Positions 32,295-41,490 of a stretch of 64,000 nt of DNA are shown here, piece after piece. Made by a program: the position numbers and the translations under genes. The stretch spans positions 50,857-114,856 of the forward strand of contig JAPLMQ010000307.1 in NCBI GenBank assembly GCA_026386955.1, given 5' to 3'. Each line of letters begins with the position of its first letter. Position 1 is the first letter of the stretch. This DNA comes from Planctomycetota bacterium (GTDB lineage Bacteria; Planctomycetota; Phycisphaerae; Phycisphaerales; Phycisphaeraceae). The notes beneath the pieces are model-generated. The model ran no database searches and had not been told where the DNA came from. It was given only the letters and a program-made list of their open reading frames with translations.

Positions 32295-34358
32295 ATGAAA
32301 CTTGAGTTCCTCCTCGCAGGCGTTGCATTCCTCCTCATGGCCGCCGCCGCGATGGGCGTCACGCCCACCGCCGACGAGCTGGCCCAGGCGCGCCAGTGGA
32401 GCACCGACAACTTCGGGGCCAATCTCGGTCCCAAAGCCGCGCGGCCGCCCTTCTCCTTCCTCTACGACGGCAAGCCCGCGGCGGTTTTGCTCGACCCGAA
32501 GAACCGCACGGAATCACCGACGGAGGAAACGAAGAAGACCAAGTCGGCCGACGGCGGGCCCCGCCGCCGGACCATCACCTGGCTCGACCCCGCGACACAG
32601 CTTGAGATCCGCTGCGAGCTAGCCGAATACGCGGACGCGCCCGCCACTTCCGGGGGCGCAGCGGCACCCGTCGTCGAATGGACCCTCTGGCTGACCAACC
32701 GCGGCCAGACCGACACGCCGATCATCGACAGCCTCCGCGCCATCGACGTGAAACTCGCGATCCCCGGCCCGCCGCGCTACCTCCATCATTCGCTGGGCGA
32801 CTCCAACTCCTGGAAGAGCTTCGCCCTGGCCGACGACAACTATCTCACCAACCGCGAGGGCGTCCTCAGCCCCGGCGGCGGGCGCTCCTCCAACAGCCAC
32901 CTGCCCTACTACAACATGTCGTGGCAAGGCGGCGGCGCGCTGCTCGCCATCGGGTGGTCGGGCCAATGGGAGATCGGCGTCTGGAGCCCCTCGCCCAACT
33001 CCATCTCGCTCCGCGCGGGGCAGCAGACGACGCACTTCCGCCTCCACCCCGGCGAGACCGTGCGCTCGCCGCGCATCGCCCTGCTCTTCTGGCAAGGCCC
33101 GTCCGACCTGCGCGGGAACAACCTCTTCCGCCAGTGGACGCTCAGCCACATCGCCCCCCGGCGCGACGGTAAGCTCGTCTTCCCCCCGATCTGCGGGAGC
33201 GTCTTCAAGCCCGCGAAAGACGGCTCCTACGAGCAGCCGCACCTCGACGCCATGCCGCCTTACGCGCAGGCCGGCGTCGAATGCTTCTGGTCCGACATGG
33301 ACCCGCAGCAGTGGTACCCCGGCGGGTTCCCCAACGGCACGGGCAACTGGATGGTCGACAAGGGCAAGTACCCGCGCGGGCTCGGGCCCGTCGGGCAGGC
33401 GGCCCACGACAACAGGCTGCAGTACCTCGTCTGGGTCGAGCCCGAGCGCGTCGCCCCCGGAACGCAGGTCGCCAAGGAGCATCCCGAGTTCGTCCACGGC
33501 GGGGCCGGCGGCGGGCTCTTCAAGCTCGACGACCCCACAGCCCGCGCCTGGCTGGCGCAGACGCTCGACCACTTCGTCGACGACGGGCACATCGACTGGC
33601 TGCGCTGGGACTTCAACATCCAGCCGCTCGAATACTGGCTGAAGAACGACGCACCCGACCGCAGGGGCGTCACCGAGATGAAATACATCGCGGGGCTCTA
33701 CGACCTCTGGGACGGGCTCCGCCAACGCCACCCGGGGCTGATGATCGACAACTGCGCCAGCGGCGGGCGGCGGATCGACCTCGAGACCACCGCCCGCGCG
33801 ATCCCGCTCTGGCACAGCGACATGCAATGCTCCGGCCAGCCCAGCCCCGTGGCCGACCAACTGCAGAACGCCGGCCTCTTCCGCTGGATCCCCATGCACG
33901 GCTGCGGGAACTTCACGCTCGACCCCTACGGCTTCCGCAGCGCGATGACCGCGGGCAACGTCTTCACGCCGACGTTCGCTCTGCTCGACCCCGCCTCGCG
34001 CCCCAAGGTCGAGCCGGGCGTCAAGGCCTGCATCGCCCTCTACCAGAAGCTCCGCCCCTACACGCTGGGCGACTTTCATCCGCTCTTCCTGCACACCGAG
34101 AAGGAGGACGTCTGGTTCGGGTACCAGTTCGACCTGCCGAAGGAGGGCAAGGGCGTCGCGATCGTCTTCCGCCGGGAGAAGTCGACGGAGGCGAAGCAGA
34201 CGCTCCGGCTGCAGGGGATCGACCCGGAGGCGCAGTACGTCGTCCGCTACGAGGACAGCAACGAATCACAGACGCTCGCAGGCAAGGCCCTCGCGGCGAT
34301 GCCGGCGGAGATCGGGAAGGCGCCGGGGACGATGGTGTTGTATTACGAGAGGAAGTGA
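32295..34358 (+). CDS. Secreted GH36/GH27-clan alpha-galactosidase
   Basis: A 687-residue protein with a signal peptide (MKLEFLLAGVAFLLMAAAAM). The N-terminal beta-sandwich leads to a TIM barrel containing WSDMDPQQWYPGG, LVWVEPERVAPGT, the nucleophile Asp in WLRWDFNIQP (Asp439) and the acid/base Asp in PLWHSDMQCSG (Asp509), with DNCASGGRRIDLET between them. This is the GH36 pattern, so it should release terminal alpha-galactose from oligosaccharides outside the cytoplasm. The ATG at 32295 has a GAGG site and begins the signal peptide. Divergent from the PhyH gene. Its stop is followed by a partial repeat. Confidence 0.92.
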   Translation: MKLEFLLAGVAFLLMAAAAMGVTPTADELAQARQWSTDNFGANLGPKAARPPFSFLYDGKPAAVLLDPKNRTESPTEETKKTKSADGGPRRRTITWLDPATQLEIRCELAEYADAPATSGGAAAPVVEWTLWLTNRGQTDTPIIDSLRAIDVKLAIPGPPRYLHHSLGDSNSWKSFALADDNYLTNREGVLSPGGGRSSNSHLPYYNMSWQGGGALLAIGWSGQWEIGVWSPSPNSISLRAGQQTTHFRLHPGETVRSPRIALLFWQGPSDLRGNNLFRQWTLSHIAPRRDGKLVFPPICGSVFKPAKDGSYEQPHLDAMPPYAQAGVECFWSDMDPQQWYPGGFPNGTGNWMVDKGKYPRGLGPVGQAAHDNRLQYLVWVEPERVAPGTQVAKEHPEFVHGGAGGGLFKLDDPTARAWLAQTLDHFVDDGHIDWLRWDFNIQPLEYWLKNDAPDRRGVTEMKYIAGLYDLWDGLRQRHPGLMIDNCASGGRRIDLETTARAIPLWHSDMQCSGQPSPVADQLQNAGLFRWIPMHGCGNFTLDPYGFRSAMTAGNVFTPTFALLDPASRPKVEPGVKACIALYQKLRPYTLGDFHPLFLHTEKEDVWFGYQFDLPKEGKGVAIVFRREKSTEAKQTLRLQGIDPEAQYVVRYEDSNESQTLAGKALAAMPAEIGKAPGTMVLYYERK

Positions 34359-34373
34359 GGCAGCGAGCCCGTC

Positions 34374-34405
34374 TTGTTAGCCGGACGCGCCAGCGACGGA
34401 TGTTC
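34374..34405. repeat. Single arm of the GTTAGCCGGACGCG repeat family
   Basis: TTGTTAGCCGGACGCGCCAG followed by CGACGGATGTT matches the arms of the inverted repeat at 24753-24845 with few changes, but no complementary arm is found within 100 bases. It lies 15 bp after the alpha-galactosidase stop, between convergent genes, as does the 24.8-kb copy. Confidence 0.8.
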
Positions 34406-34431
34406 TCTGGATCTCCTCGCTGCAGCAACGC

Positions 34432-34842
34432 TCATTGTGAGAGCAACGGTTCCAGGTCTCGGATGAGCGGCCCCAACACGGTCTGGTCGGTGCGAAAGCT
34501 GAATCTCAGGAACTGCATTCCGTCGTAGTTCATCCCGAATTCGCCGGAAACCCATACGTGCCCCAGGTCGTTTGATTCAAACTTGATGAAATCGCTATCC
34601 CATTGCTCCTTGATGATCGCCTGCCCGGGGCGTCCCGAATCCATCATTCGCAGCGCCTCGATCGCATCAGGAAAATGGGAATTGTCGAATATGAATCGGC
34701 AATCGCATTGGAATCCGCCGGAGCGGACAATCAGATTGCAGACATATACGCCTCTATCGCCGTCCTTATCGATCTCTGTCAGGCGAAGGATCTTGGCGGG
34801 GTCATGGGTCCGCAATTCGATTTCTTCAATGAACTTCGCCAT
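34432..34842 (-). CDS. WapI-like immunity-type hypothetical protein
   Basis: A 136-residue protein from ATG 34842; in-frame ATGs at 34851 and 34944 exist, but the extra N-terminus looks noncoding. The chain reads IEEIELRTHDPAKIL, then alternating strands (VYVCNLIVRSGGFQCDCRF), a helix (FPDAIEALRMMDSG), further strands (DLGHVWVSGEF) and ends FRTDQTVLGPLIRDLEPLL. This beta-rich layout with a terminal DQT-x-L resembles WapI-type immunity proteins. No toxin gene is seen beside it. Codon use is lower in GC than its surroundings. Similarity is by eye and uncertain. Confidence 0.55.
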   Translation of the reverse strand: MAKFIEEIELRTHDPAKILRLTEIDKDGDRGVYVCNLIVRSGGFQCDCRFIFDNSHFPDAIEALRMMDSGRPGQAIIKEQWDSDFIKFESNDLGHVWVSGEFGMNYDGMQFLRFSFRTDQTVLGPLIRDLEPLLSQ

Positions 34843-35050
34843 GGGTTTCATCCACACGAATCCAGCGTCGCGCATCGGCATCCGTGGACATTCGGGATCC
34901 GGCGCAGCGCTGACGATTTCGAGCCGATGATCCCACATTCGCACCGGCTTGCGAATGCATCGGGGGCTTTCTTCCGCTCCCGGCCGCCCCGCATCATCTG
35001 CTACATTGCCTGAACCTCATCATCCCCACTCGCCCACCCCGGCCCGCGCC

Positions 35051-36256
35051 ATGTCCACCCCACCTCCACCCTCCGCCCCGCGCACCTGCGAGGAACTCCT
35101 CGCCGCGATGATCGGGTTCGACACCGTCAACTCCATCCTCTCGGGCAAGCCCGACGCCGAGCGCCCGCTCGCCCTCTGGCTGGAGTCCTTCGCCCAATCC
35201 AAGGACCTGCGCACGCAGCGGCTTCCCGTCGACGGCCAAAGCTTCAACCTCCTCGTCACCGCCGCGGAGATCCCCGGCCGCCCTTGGCTGCTCCTCGAGG
35301 CCCACCTCGACACCGTGCGCGTCGACGACATGACCATCGCCCCCTTCGCCGCGACGACCCGCGACGGGAAGGTCTTTGGCCGCGGGGCCTGCGACGTCAA
35401 GGGCCCGGGGGCCGCGATGCTCTGGGCTCTGCTCGACCTCGCGAGGCAGCCCGATCGCGCGAACAACGCGGGCGTCCTCTTCGTCTGCGACGAGGAAGCG
35501 ACCAAGCGCGGCGCCATCGCCTTCGCTCGCCGCCACCTGCCCGCGCTGCCCTGGCGGCCGGCGGGCATTGTCGTGGGCGAGCCGACCATGCTGCGCCCCA
35601 TCGTCGCCCACAACGGCGTCGTGCGCCTCGTGGTCCACACCCGCGGCGTGGCGGCCCACTCGAGCAACCCGGCGCTGGGCCGGTCGGCGATCAGCATGAT
35701 GCTCCGCGTCGCCGACGCGATCGAGTCGCGCTACATCCCAGCGCTCTCCGCCTCGCACGCGCTCACCGGCCGGGCCCAGTGCAGCCTCAACACCATCCAC
35801 GGCGGGACGCAGGTCAACATCATCCCCGAGCGCTGCACCATCGAACTCGACCGGCGCGTCGTCCCCGGCGAGGACGGGCGGGCGGTCATCGCGGAGATCG
35901 ACGCCGTGCTCAACGCGGTCCGCCGCGCGAACCCGGGCCTTGTCGTCACCCGCGAGGAATCGCTGGTCGACCCTGCGCTCGACCCGCGCGGGAGCGCACC
36001 GCTGATCGACCACGTCCGCCGCGCGCTGCGGGCCCAGGGCCTTTCCGACGAGCCGGGCGGCGCGCCCTTCGGCACCGACGCCAGCACTTATGCGGAGACA
36101 GCCGACGCCGGCCCGGGCATCCCCTCGCTCGTGCTGGGACCGGGCGACATCGCGCAGGCCCACACCTGCGACGAATGGATCTCGCTTGACCAGCTCCGCC
36201 TCGCCGTCGACGTCTATGGCCGCATCCTGGGCACGCCCTGGGAGTTCGCGCCATGA
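35051..36256 (+). CDS. M20-family metallohydrolase (ArgE/DapE/CPG2-like)
   Basis: A 401-residue enzyme with a co-catalytic zinc site: LLEAHLDTV (first His and bridging neighbour), GRGACDVKG (bridging Asp), CDEEATKRG (catalytic Glu pair) and a C-terminal His. The lid/dimerisation domain contains HSSNPALGRSAISMM and a GGTQVNIIPERC strand. M20 enzymes release N-acyl or peptide groups; ArgE-, DapE- and carboxypeptidase-type substrates are all possible. The ATG at 35051 gives the normal length. Its stop overlaps the next start by 4 bases (36253-36256). First gene of a four-gene operon. Confidence 0.88.
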   Translation: MSTPPPPSAPRTCEELLAAMIGFDTVNSILSGKPDAERPLALWLESFAQSKDLRTQRLPVDGQSFNLLVTAAEIPGRPWLLLEAHLDTVRVDDMTIAPFAATTRDGKVFGRGACDVKGPGAAMLWALLDLARQPDRANNAGVLFVCDEEATKRGAIAFARRHLPALPWRPAGIVVGEPTMLRPIVAHNGVVRLVVHTRGVAAHSSNPALGRSAISMMLRVADAIESRYIPALSASHALTGRAQCSLNTIHGGTQVNIIPERCTIELDRRVVPGEDGRAVIAEIDAVLNAVRRANPGLVVTREESLVDPALDPRGSAPLIDHVRRALRAQGLSDEPGGAPFGTDASTYAETADAGPGIPSLVLGPGDIAQAHTCDEWISLDQLRLAVDVYGRILGTPWEFAP

Positions 36257-37290
36257 GCGACGCCCGCCGCCCCGTCCGCATCGGCCTCGTGGGCCTCGGC
36301 TCCTTCGGGCGGGTCCACGCCCGCACGATCCTCGGTCTGGCCGAGGCGCAGCTCGTCGCGCTGGTGGGCGTCAACCAGGCGGAAGTCGACGCGATGTCGC
36401 GCGACTTGGCGTCGAGCAATCCCGCGGGCCCCGCCCCGCAAGGCTTCACCGACCTCGCCGACGCCCTCCGCCGCACGGAGGCCGAGGCGTGGATCGTCGC
36501 GACCAGCACCGCCAGCCACGTCGAGGTGACGCGGGCCATTCTCGCGGCCGGCGCGCCGGTGCTGCTGGAGAAGCCGATCGCCGAGAGCCTCGCCGCCGCC
36601 CGCTCGCTCGCCCCGCTGGTCCGGCCGGATTCGGGCAACCTGATGCTCGGGCACGTCATGCTCTTCAACGCCGAGGTGCGGGCCTTGCTCGCCGAGCGCC
36701 GCCAGCGCTCGCGCCCCAAGCTCATCACCGCCTCGCGCTTCCGCGGCGTCGACCATGTCGCCCGCTTCCCCGGCGAATCGCCCCTGCGCCTCACGCTCGT
36801 GCACGACCTCTACGTGGTACAGGCCCTGATGGACCGAGCCGAGCCGGTGCGCTTCGCCGCGACGAAGTCTCGCAGCGCGGGCGCGGCCGTCGCCTGCGCG
36901 TTGCTGCAATGGCCCGACGGCGCCAGCGCCTCGCTCGTCTCCGCCTTCGCGCTGCCGGAAGGCGCGCCTACGGGTGGGGCCGACCACATGGAGGTCGTCG
37001 GCGAGAGCTGGTTCGCCCGTGTCGCGACCAACCCGCGCCCGATCGAGGTCTGGGACTGCCGCGCCCGCTGGCCGCTGGGCTTGGAGATCAACGACGACCC
37101 CGCCGCCCCGTCGGGCATGCTCGCGGAGGAGCTGCGCTGCTTCTGCCGGGTCGTCCGCGGGCGCGAGCCCGTGCCGGTCGGCGCGGCCTATGCCGACGCG
37201 CTGCAGCTCGAATCCTGGCTCGCCCGCCTCGAAGCCGCCGCGGCCTCGGCTCCCATCCAAGCCACCGCCCCGAACGCCAACCCCCGATGA
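36253..37290 (+). CDS. Gfo/Idh/MocA-family oxidoreductase
   Basis: A 345-residue NAD(P)-dependent dehydrogenase. The Rossmann fold shows IGLVGLGSFGRVHARTI (dinucleotide-binding G-x-G-x-x-G) and the conserved VLLEKPIAESL with the Lys that lies near the substrate. A C-terminal alpha/beta domain (about 125-330) includes FRGVDHVARFPGESP. Members oxidise sugars, inositols or related polyols. It overlaps the M20 gene by ATGA and precedes the aminotransferase by 9 bp, so the genes are transcribed and probably translated together. It lacks the Tat signal that many planctomycete members of this family have. Confidence 0.9.
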   Translation: MSDARRPVRIGLVGLGSFGRVHARTILGLAEAQLVALVGVNQAEVDAMSRDLASSNPAGPAPQGFTDLADALRRTEAEAWIVATSTASHVEVTRAILAAGAPVLLEKPIAESLAAARSLAPLVRPDSGNLMLGHVMLFNAEVRALLAERRQRSRPKLITASRFRGVDHVARFPGESPLRLTLVHDLYVVQALMDRAEPVRFAATKSRSAGAAVACALLQWPDGASASLVSAFALPEGAPTGGADHMEVVGESWFARVATNPRPIEVWDCRARWPLGLEINDDPAAPSGMLAEELRCFCRVVRGREPVPVGAAYADALQLESWLARLEAAAASAPIQATAPNANPR

Positions 37291-37299
37291 GTTCCCCGC

Positions 37300-38460
37300 A
37301 TGTCGACCCTTGAACAGCGCGCCCCCGGGATCACCCTCGCCGACTTCCCCTCGCTCGCGGGAATGACCTACCTCAACACCGCGGCCGAGGGCATCCCGCC
37401 CCGGCCGGTCATCGACGCGATCCATCGCTACGCCGACGACAAGCTGCTGGGCATGGACGGGCGCGAGCGCCACGCCGAGCAGTGGAAGGCGGTCCGCGCG
37501 TTGATCGCCCGCTCCTATGGCCTCAGGCCCGACGAGTGCGCCTTCTGCTCCTGCACCTCCGAGGCCTTCAACCTCCTCGCCGCCGCGGTCCGCCTCGGGC
37601 CCGGCGACGAGATCGTCATCAACGACCTCGACTACCCTGCGGGCACGACGCCCTGGCACCAGCCGGGCGGAGCCGCGGTGGTCAAGGTCTGGCGCAGCCG
37701 GGCCGGCGCGCTGCGCGTGGAGGACCTCCTTCCCCTGCTCGGCCCGCGCACGCGGATCGTCCCGCTCTCGCTGGTCAGCTTCCTCAACGGCTACATGCTC
37801 CCGCTGCGCGAGGTGGTCGACGCCGTGCGCTCGCGCTCCTCGGCCCTGATCGCGCTCGACGTCACGCAGGCGCTGGGGCGCGTTCCGCTCGACCTCGCGG
37901 GCGTCGACTTCATCGTCAGCTCGACGCACAAGTGGATCCTCGGCAGCCACGGCGGCGGGCTCGTCGGCATCCCGGCCGCGCGGGCCGGCGAGCTCACGGC
38001 CCGCGCGGGCGGGTGGTTCAACCGGCGCGACGCCTTCGCCGCCGACCGCTTCGAGCGCCCCGCGGAGTTGCTCCCCGGCGCGGGGAGCTTCGCGGTGGGC
38101 ATGCCCAACTACGCGGCCGTCTACGCCGTGCGGGCGGCGCTCGACTACATCCACGGCCTCGGCGGCGGGGCTGGCGTCGCCGCGATCCACGCCCACGCCC
38201 AGCCGCTGACGTTCACCTGCCTCGCCGAGCTGCGAAAGCTCCCCGTCGACTTGATGACGCCCGCCGAGCCCGACCGCCTCGCGGGGATCATCGCCTTCCG
38301 CCATCCCAAGGCCGCGGAGATCCACCGCCGGCTGCACGAGCGCGGCATCCACATCATGTCGCAGGCGGGGCGGCTGCGCGTCGCGATCCACGGCTACAAC
38401 ACCGCGGGCGACATCGACCGATTCCTGCGCGAGCTCAAGGAGGCCCTGACCCATGCCTGA
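37300..38460 (+). CDS. Class V aminotransferase (NifS/isopenicillin-N-epimerase-like)
   Basis: A 386-residue fold-type I PLP enzyme. It starts with MTYLNTAAEGIPPRPVIDA, has the PLP-contacting CTSEAFNLLAAA, the Asp-containing ALIALDVTQALGRVPLD and the catalytic Lys in IVSSTHKWILGSHG. The layout fits the cysteine desulfurase/epimerase branch, but no active-site Cys loop is evident, so a transaminase, lyase or epimerase role is more likely than desulfurase. It overlaps the amidohydrolase gene by 8 bases. Context of hydrolase, dehydrogenase and amidohydrolase suggests catabolism of an amino-sugar-like or N-acylated compound (inference). Confidence 0.87.
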   Translation: MSTLEQRAPGITLADFPSLAGMTYLNTAAEGIPPRPVIDAIHRYADDKLLGMDGRERHAEQWKAVRALIARSYGLRPDECAFCSCTSEAFNLLAAAVRLGPGDEIVINDLDYPAGTTPWHQPGGAAVVKVWRSRAGALRVEDLLPLLGPRTRIVPLSLVSFLNGYMLPLREVVDAVRSRSSALIALDVTQALGRVPLDLAGVDFIVSSTHKWILGSHGGGLVGIPAARAGELTARAGGWFNRRDAFAADRFERPAELLPGAGSFAVGMPNYAAVYAVRAALDYIHGLGGGAGVAAIHAHAQPLTFTCLAELRKLPVDLMTPAEPDRLAGIIAFRHPKAAEIHRRLHERGIHIMSQAGRLRVAIHGYNTAGDIDRFLRELKEALTHA

Positions 38461-39334
38461 CCAACCCGCCAAACCCAAGCCGGTCCGCCGGCTCGACGCC
38501 CACATCCACCTCTTCAAGGGTGGCTACAAGTCCAGCTTCTCCGCAAGGCCGGGCGTGGCGATCGACGAGCCCGCCTGCTACGCCTCGCTGATGCGGGACC
38601 ACCACGTCGAGGCCGCGTTGATCGTCGGCTACGAAGGCGCGCCCTGGGCCCTGGGCAACAACGCCCACATCGCCGAGCAGGCGGCCAAGCTCCCCTGGGC
38701 CCGTCCGCTCGCCTTCGTCGCCCGCGGGCAGCCGCTCAGCGTCGCCCGCCTCGAGCAGTGGCGGCGCGAGCGCTTCGTCGGCATCACGTTCTATATTTTC
38801 TCGCCCGAGGACCTGGCAGCGCTCGCCGCGATCCCCGACGATGCGTGGAGTTGGCTCGAGTCGAATCGCTGGCTGGTCAGCGTCAACTCGCGCGGGGCGA
38901 ACTGGGCGGCGTGGCCGCCGATTCTTGAACGGCATGGCGAACGCCACGGCCAACTCCGCCTGCTCGTGTCGCACCTGGGCCTCCCGCCGCGGGTGCGCGT
39001 CGCGCCCGACGCCGCCGCCACCGCCGCCGCCATGGGGCCCGTCCTCGCCCTCGCCCGCTTCCCGCGTGTCCACGTCAAGCTCAGCGGCTTCTACGCCCTG
39101 ACCGACCCCGGCCACGCCTACCCGCACCGGGCCGCGTGGCCCTACGTCGAATCGCTCGTGCGCGCGTTCACCGCCGAGCGCCTGCTCTGGGCGTCGGACT
39201 TCTCGCCTCACCTCGACAACGTGACCTTCCCGCAGACCTGCACGCTCTTCGAGGAGATGCCGTTCCTCACCGACGCGCAGCGCGAGCGGATCACCGGGGC
39301 GAATCTCGGGGCATTGCTGGCGGAGCTGGATTAG
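38453..39334 (+). CDS. Amidohydrolase_2-family TIM-barrel hydrolase
   Basis: A 293-residue protein with the metal-binding H-x-H in RRLDAHIHLFKGG, a central His in LRLLVSHLGLPP and the late Asp in LLWASDFSPHLDN. This matches the amidohydrolase-related family that includes lactonases and decarboxylases acting on sugar or aromatic acids. Most members bind a single divalent metal. It overlaps the upstream aminotransferase gene by 8 bases and is the last gene of the 35-39 kb operon. A lactonase following the Gfo/Idh/MocA dehydrogenase would be a classical pairing, but this is not proven by the sequence. Confidence 0.85.
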   Translation: MPDQPAKPKPVRRLDAHIHLFKGGYKSSFSARPGVAIDEPACYASLMRDHHVEAALIVGYEGAPWALGNNAHIAEQAAKLPWARPLAFVARGQPLSVARLEQWRRERFVGITFYIFSPEDLAALAAIPDDAWSWLESNRWLVSVNSRGANWAAWPPILERHGERHGQLRLLVSHLGLPPRVRVAPDAAATAAAMGPVLALARFPRVHVKLSGFYALTDPGHAYPHRAAWPYVESLVRAFTAERLLWASDFSPHLDNVTFPQTCTLFEEMPFLTDAQRERITGANLGALLAELD

Positions 39335-39450
39335 TGGCGAAGCCGGGAGTCTGTCGTAGGATTCAGTCGTAGGATTCATCAAAGGGTCGAGCGCGGGAGT
39401 TCGTGTTGGGCGTCAATCGGTGCGGAGCGCGCCCCGCCACCACGGCCGTC

Positions 39451-41391
39451 ATGAGGACTGAATTGAAAGGACCGCTTCCCTCATCACGGCCTCCAACCCA
39501 GCCCCAAGGGCCGGACCGTCTGATCATCGCCCTGCTCGTCCTGCTCACACTGACGACCTTCGCGGGCGTGGCGCAGTGCGGGTTCATCAACCTGGATGAC
39601 GACGTCTACGTCACCGGAAACCCCCGCGTCTTCGAGGGGCTTGGGCTCCAGGGCGTGGCGTGGGCGTTCACGACGTTCCACGCAGCGAACTACCACCCGC
39701 TGACCTGGCTCTCGCTGATGCTGGATGCGGAGCTTTCCGAATTTCTGGCGCCGCCGGGCCGGCCGGCCTTCGTGTTTCACATGACCAACCTCGCCCTGCA
39801 CACGCTCAACGCGGTGCTGGTCTTCGCGGTGCTGCGGCGGATGACGGGAGCGGCGTGGCGCGCGGCGCTGGCCGCGGCCGTGTTCGCCGTGCATCCGCTG
39901 CGCGTCGAAAGCGTCGCGTGGGTGGCCGAGCGGAAGGACGTGCTGAGCGCCTGTTTCGGGCTGTTGGCCATGCTCGCCTATGTGCGCTACACGCGCACCC
40001 GGCGATGGCGGGAGTACGCCCTGGTGGCGGCGATGTTCGCGCTGAGCCTGCTGTCCAAGCCGATGCTGGTCACGCTGCCGCTGCTGTTTTTGCTGCTGGA
40101 TTTCTGGCCCCTGGGGCGCACGCCATGGCTGTCGCACCGGCCGGCCGGGCCGAGCGCGGCGAAAGCGGCCGAGCCTGCCGGCGCGACTCCCAAGGCGGAG
40201 CGGCTGATCGTCGAGAAACTGCCGCTGCTGGCATTGAGCGCGGCGTCGTGCGTGGTGACCTTCATCGCCCAGCGCAGCGGCGGCGCGGTGCAGAGCATCG
40301 AGAACCTCGGCCTGTCCGCCCGTTTGGGCAACGTGCCGGTCGCTTACGCGCGCTACCTGGGGAAGATGCTCTGGTTCGGCGACCTGGCGGTGTTCTACCC
40401 GTTCAATCGCCCGTGGCCGGCGTGGCAAGTGGGTTGCGCAGCCGTGCTCCTGGCGGGCGTCTCGGCGCTGGCGTTGGCGCGCGTGAAGGCCTCGCCTTGG
40501 CTGGCGGTGGGATGGTGCTGGTTCCTGGGCCTGCTGGTCCCCGTGATCGGGCTCGTGCAGGCCGGGGTCCAGTCCATGGCGGACCGGTATTCATACCTGC
40601 CCTCGGTGGGGCTGCTGGTGATGGCCGTGTGGTCGTTGCCGGAGCTCAAGGGGACGAAGCCGGAATCGCCCCGGCCCCGCGCGCTGCTGGTTTGCTGGTC
40701 CGTCGCGTTCGCCGGAATCCTGGCCTCGCTCTCTTTTTTCACGGCAAAGCAGACCGACCATTGGCGCGACAGCGTTTTCCTGCTCGACCACGCGGTGCGC
40801 GTGACCCAAAACAACTGGTTCGCCGAAAACAACCTGGGCTCGGCCCTCATCGAGGCGCACCGGGAGCAAGAGGCGGTGGCTCACTTTCGCCGGTCCCGGG
40901 ACATCCGGCCCGAATTGGCGGTGACCCACAGCAACTACGGCATGGCGCTGGCGCGGGCGGGCGACAGCGAGGGCGCGACGAAGGCGTTTGAGAAGGCCTT
41001 GGCCATCGACCCCGACCTTGCCGACGCGCACCATCGGCTCGGCGTCCTATTGGCCAAGGCGGGCCGGCCGGATGAGGCCATCGACCGTTTCCGCCGCGCC
41101 CTGAGGCGGCGCCCCGACGACTTCCACATCCAGCACGACCTGGGCATGGCCTTGGCGGACAAAGGCGACTGGCCCGCCGCCATCGAGCAATACAAGCGGG
41201 CCATCGCGGGCTGGCCTTATCACGCCGAGGCCCACTTCCACCTCGGAAAGGCGCTCGTCCAGGTGGGCCTCAAGGAAGAGGCGATGGACCACTTCCGCAA
41301 GGCGGTCGAGTATCGGCCAGACGAGGCCCGGTACCGCGAAGCGATGGAGGCAGCCCTCGCCGGCAGCGGCGCCGGCCCGACTCGTCCCTGA
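39451..41391 (+). CDS. TMTC-like multi-TM protein with C-terminal TPR repeats
   Basis: About 646 residues. The N-terminal 430 residues hold about ten TM helices and the motifs FINLDDDVYVTGNP, YHPLTWLSLMLD, VHPLRVESVAWVAERKD and LSKPMLVTLPLLFLLLD, characteristic of the TMTC/O-mannosyltransferase-like family (GT-C fold; the DD pair is the likely catalytic site). Residues about 470-640 are at least four TPR repeats (for example AVTHSNYGMALARAGDSEGA). It may transfer a sugar from a lipid donor to extracytoplasmic protein; unproven in bacteria. A GTG at 39403 is an alternative start. Ends before a pair of hairpins. Confidence 0.82.
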   Translation: MRTELKGPLPSSRPPTQPQGPDRLIIALLVLLTLTTFAGVAQCGFINLDDDVYVTGNPRVFEGLGLQGVAWAFTTFHAANYHPLTWLSLMLDAELSEFLAPPGRPAFVFHMTNLALHTLNAVLVFAVLRRMTGAAWRAALAAAVFAVHPLRVESVAWVAERKDVLSACFGLLAMLAYVRYTRTRRWREYALVAAMFALSLLSKPMLVTLPLLFLLLDFWPLGRTPWLSHRPAGPSAAKAAEPAGATPKAERLIVEKLPLLALSAASCVVTFIAQRSGGAVQSIENLGLSARLGNVPVAYARYLGKMLWFGDLAVFYPFNRPWPAWQVGCAAVLLAGVSALALARVKASPWLAVGWCWFLGLLVPVIGLVQAGVQSMADRYSYLPSVGLLVMAVWSLPELKGTKPESPRPRALLVCWSVAFAGILASLSFFTAKQTDHWRDSVFLLDHAVRVTQNNWFAENNLGSALIEAHREQEAVAHFRRSRDIRPELAVTHSNYGMALARAGDSEGATKAFEKALAIDPDLADAHHRLGVLLAKAGRPDEAIDRFRRALRRRPDDFHIQHDLGMALADKGDWPAAIEQYKRAIAGWPYHAEAHFHLGKALVQVGLKEEAMDHFRKAVEYRPDEARYREAMEAALAGSGAGPTRP

Positions 41392-41395
41392 AACA

Positions 41396-41482
41396 ACGAC
41401 GGCCCCGCCCGCGGGGAGGTCAGTGCGGGCAAGGCCGTCGTCTGTCCGTCCTTCGCCGGCCTCGTCGCAGACGGCCGGCGAA
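41396..41482. terminator. Two hairpins between convergent genes
   Basis: Hairpin 1 pairs ACGACGGCC (41396-41404) with GGCCGTCGT (41433-41441). Hairpin 2 pairs TTCGCCGGCC (41452-41461) with GGCCGGCGAA (41473-41482) over an 11-base loop. They occupy the 99-bp gap between the TMTC-like gene and the convergent gene at 41491. No T-run follows on either strand, so termination is inferred from position. Confidence 0.6.
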
Positions 41483-41490
41483 TCCTGCAT

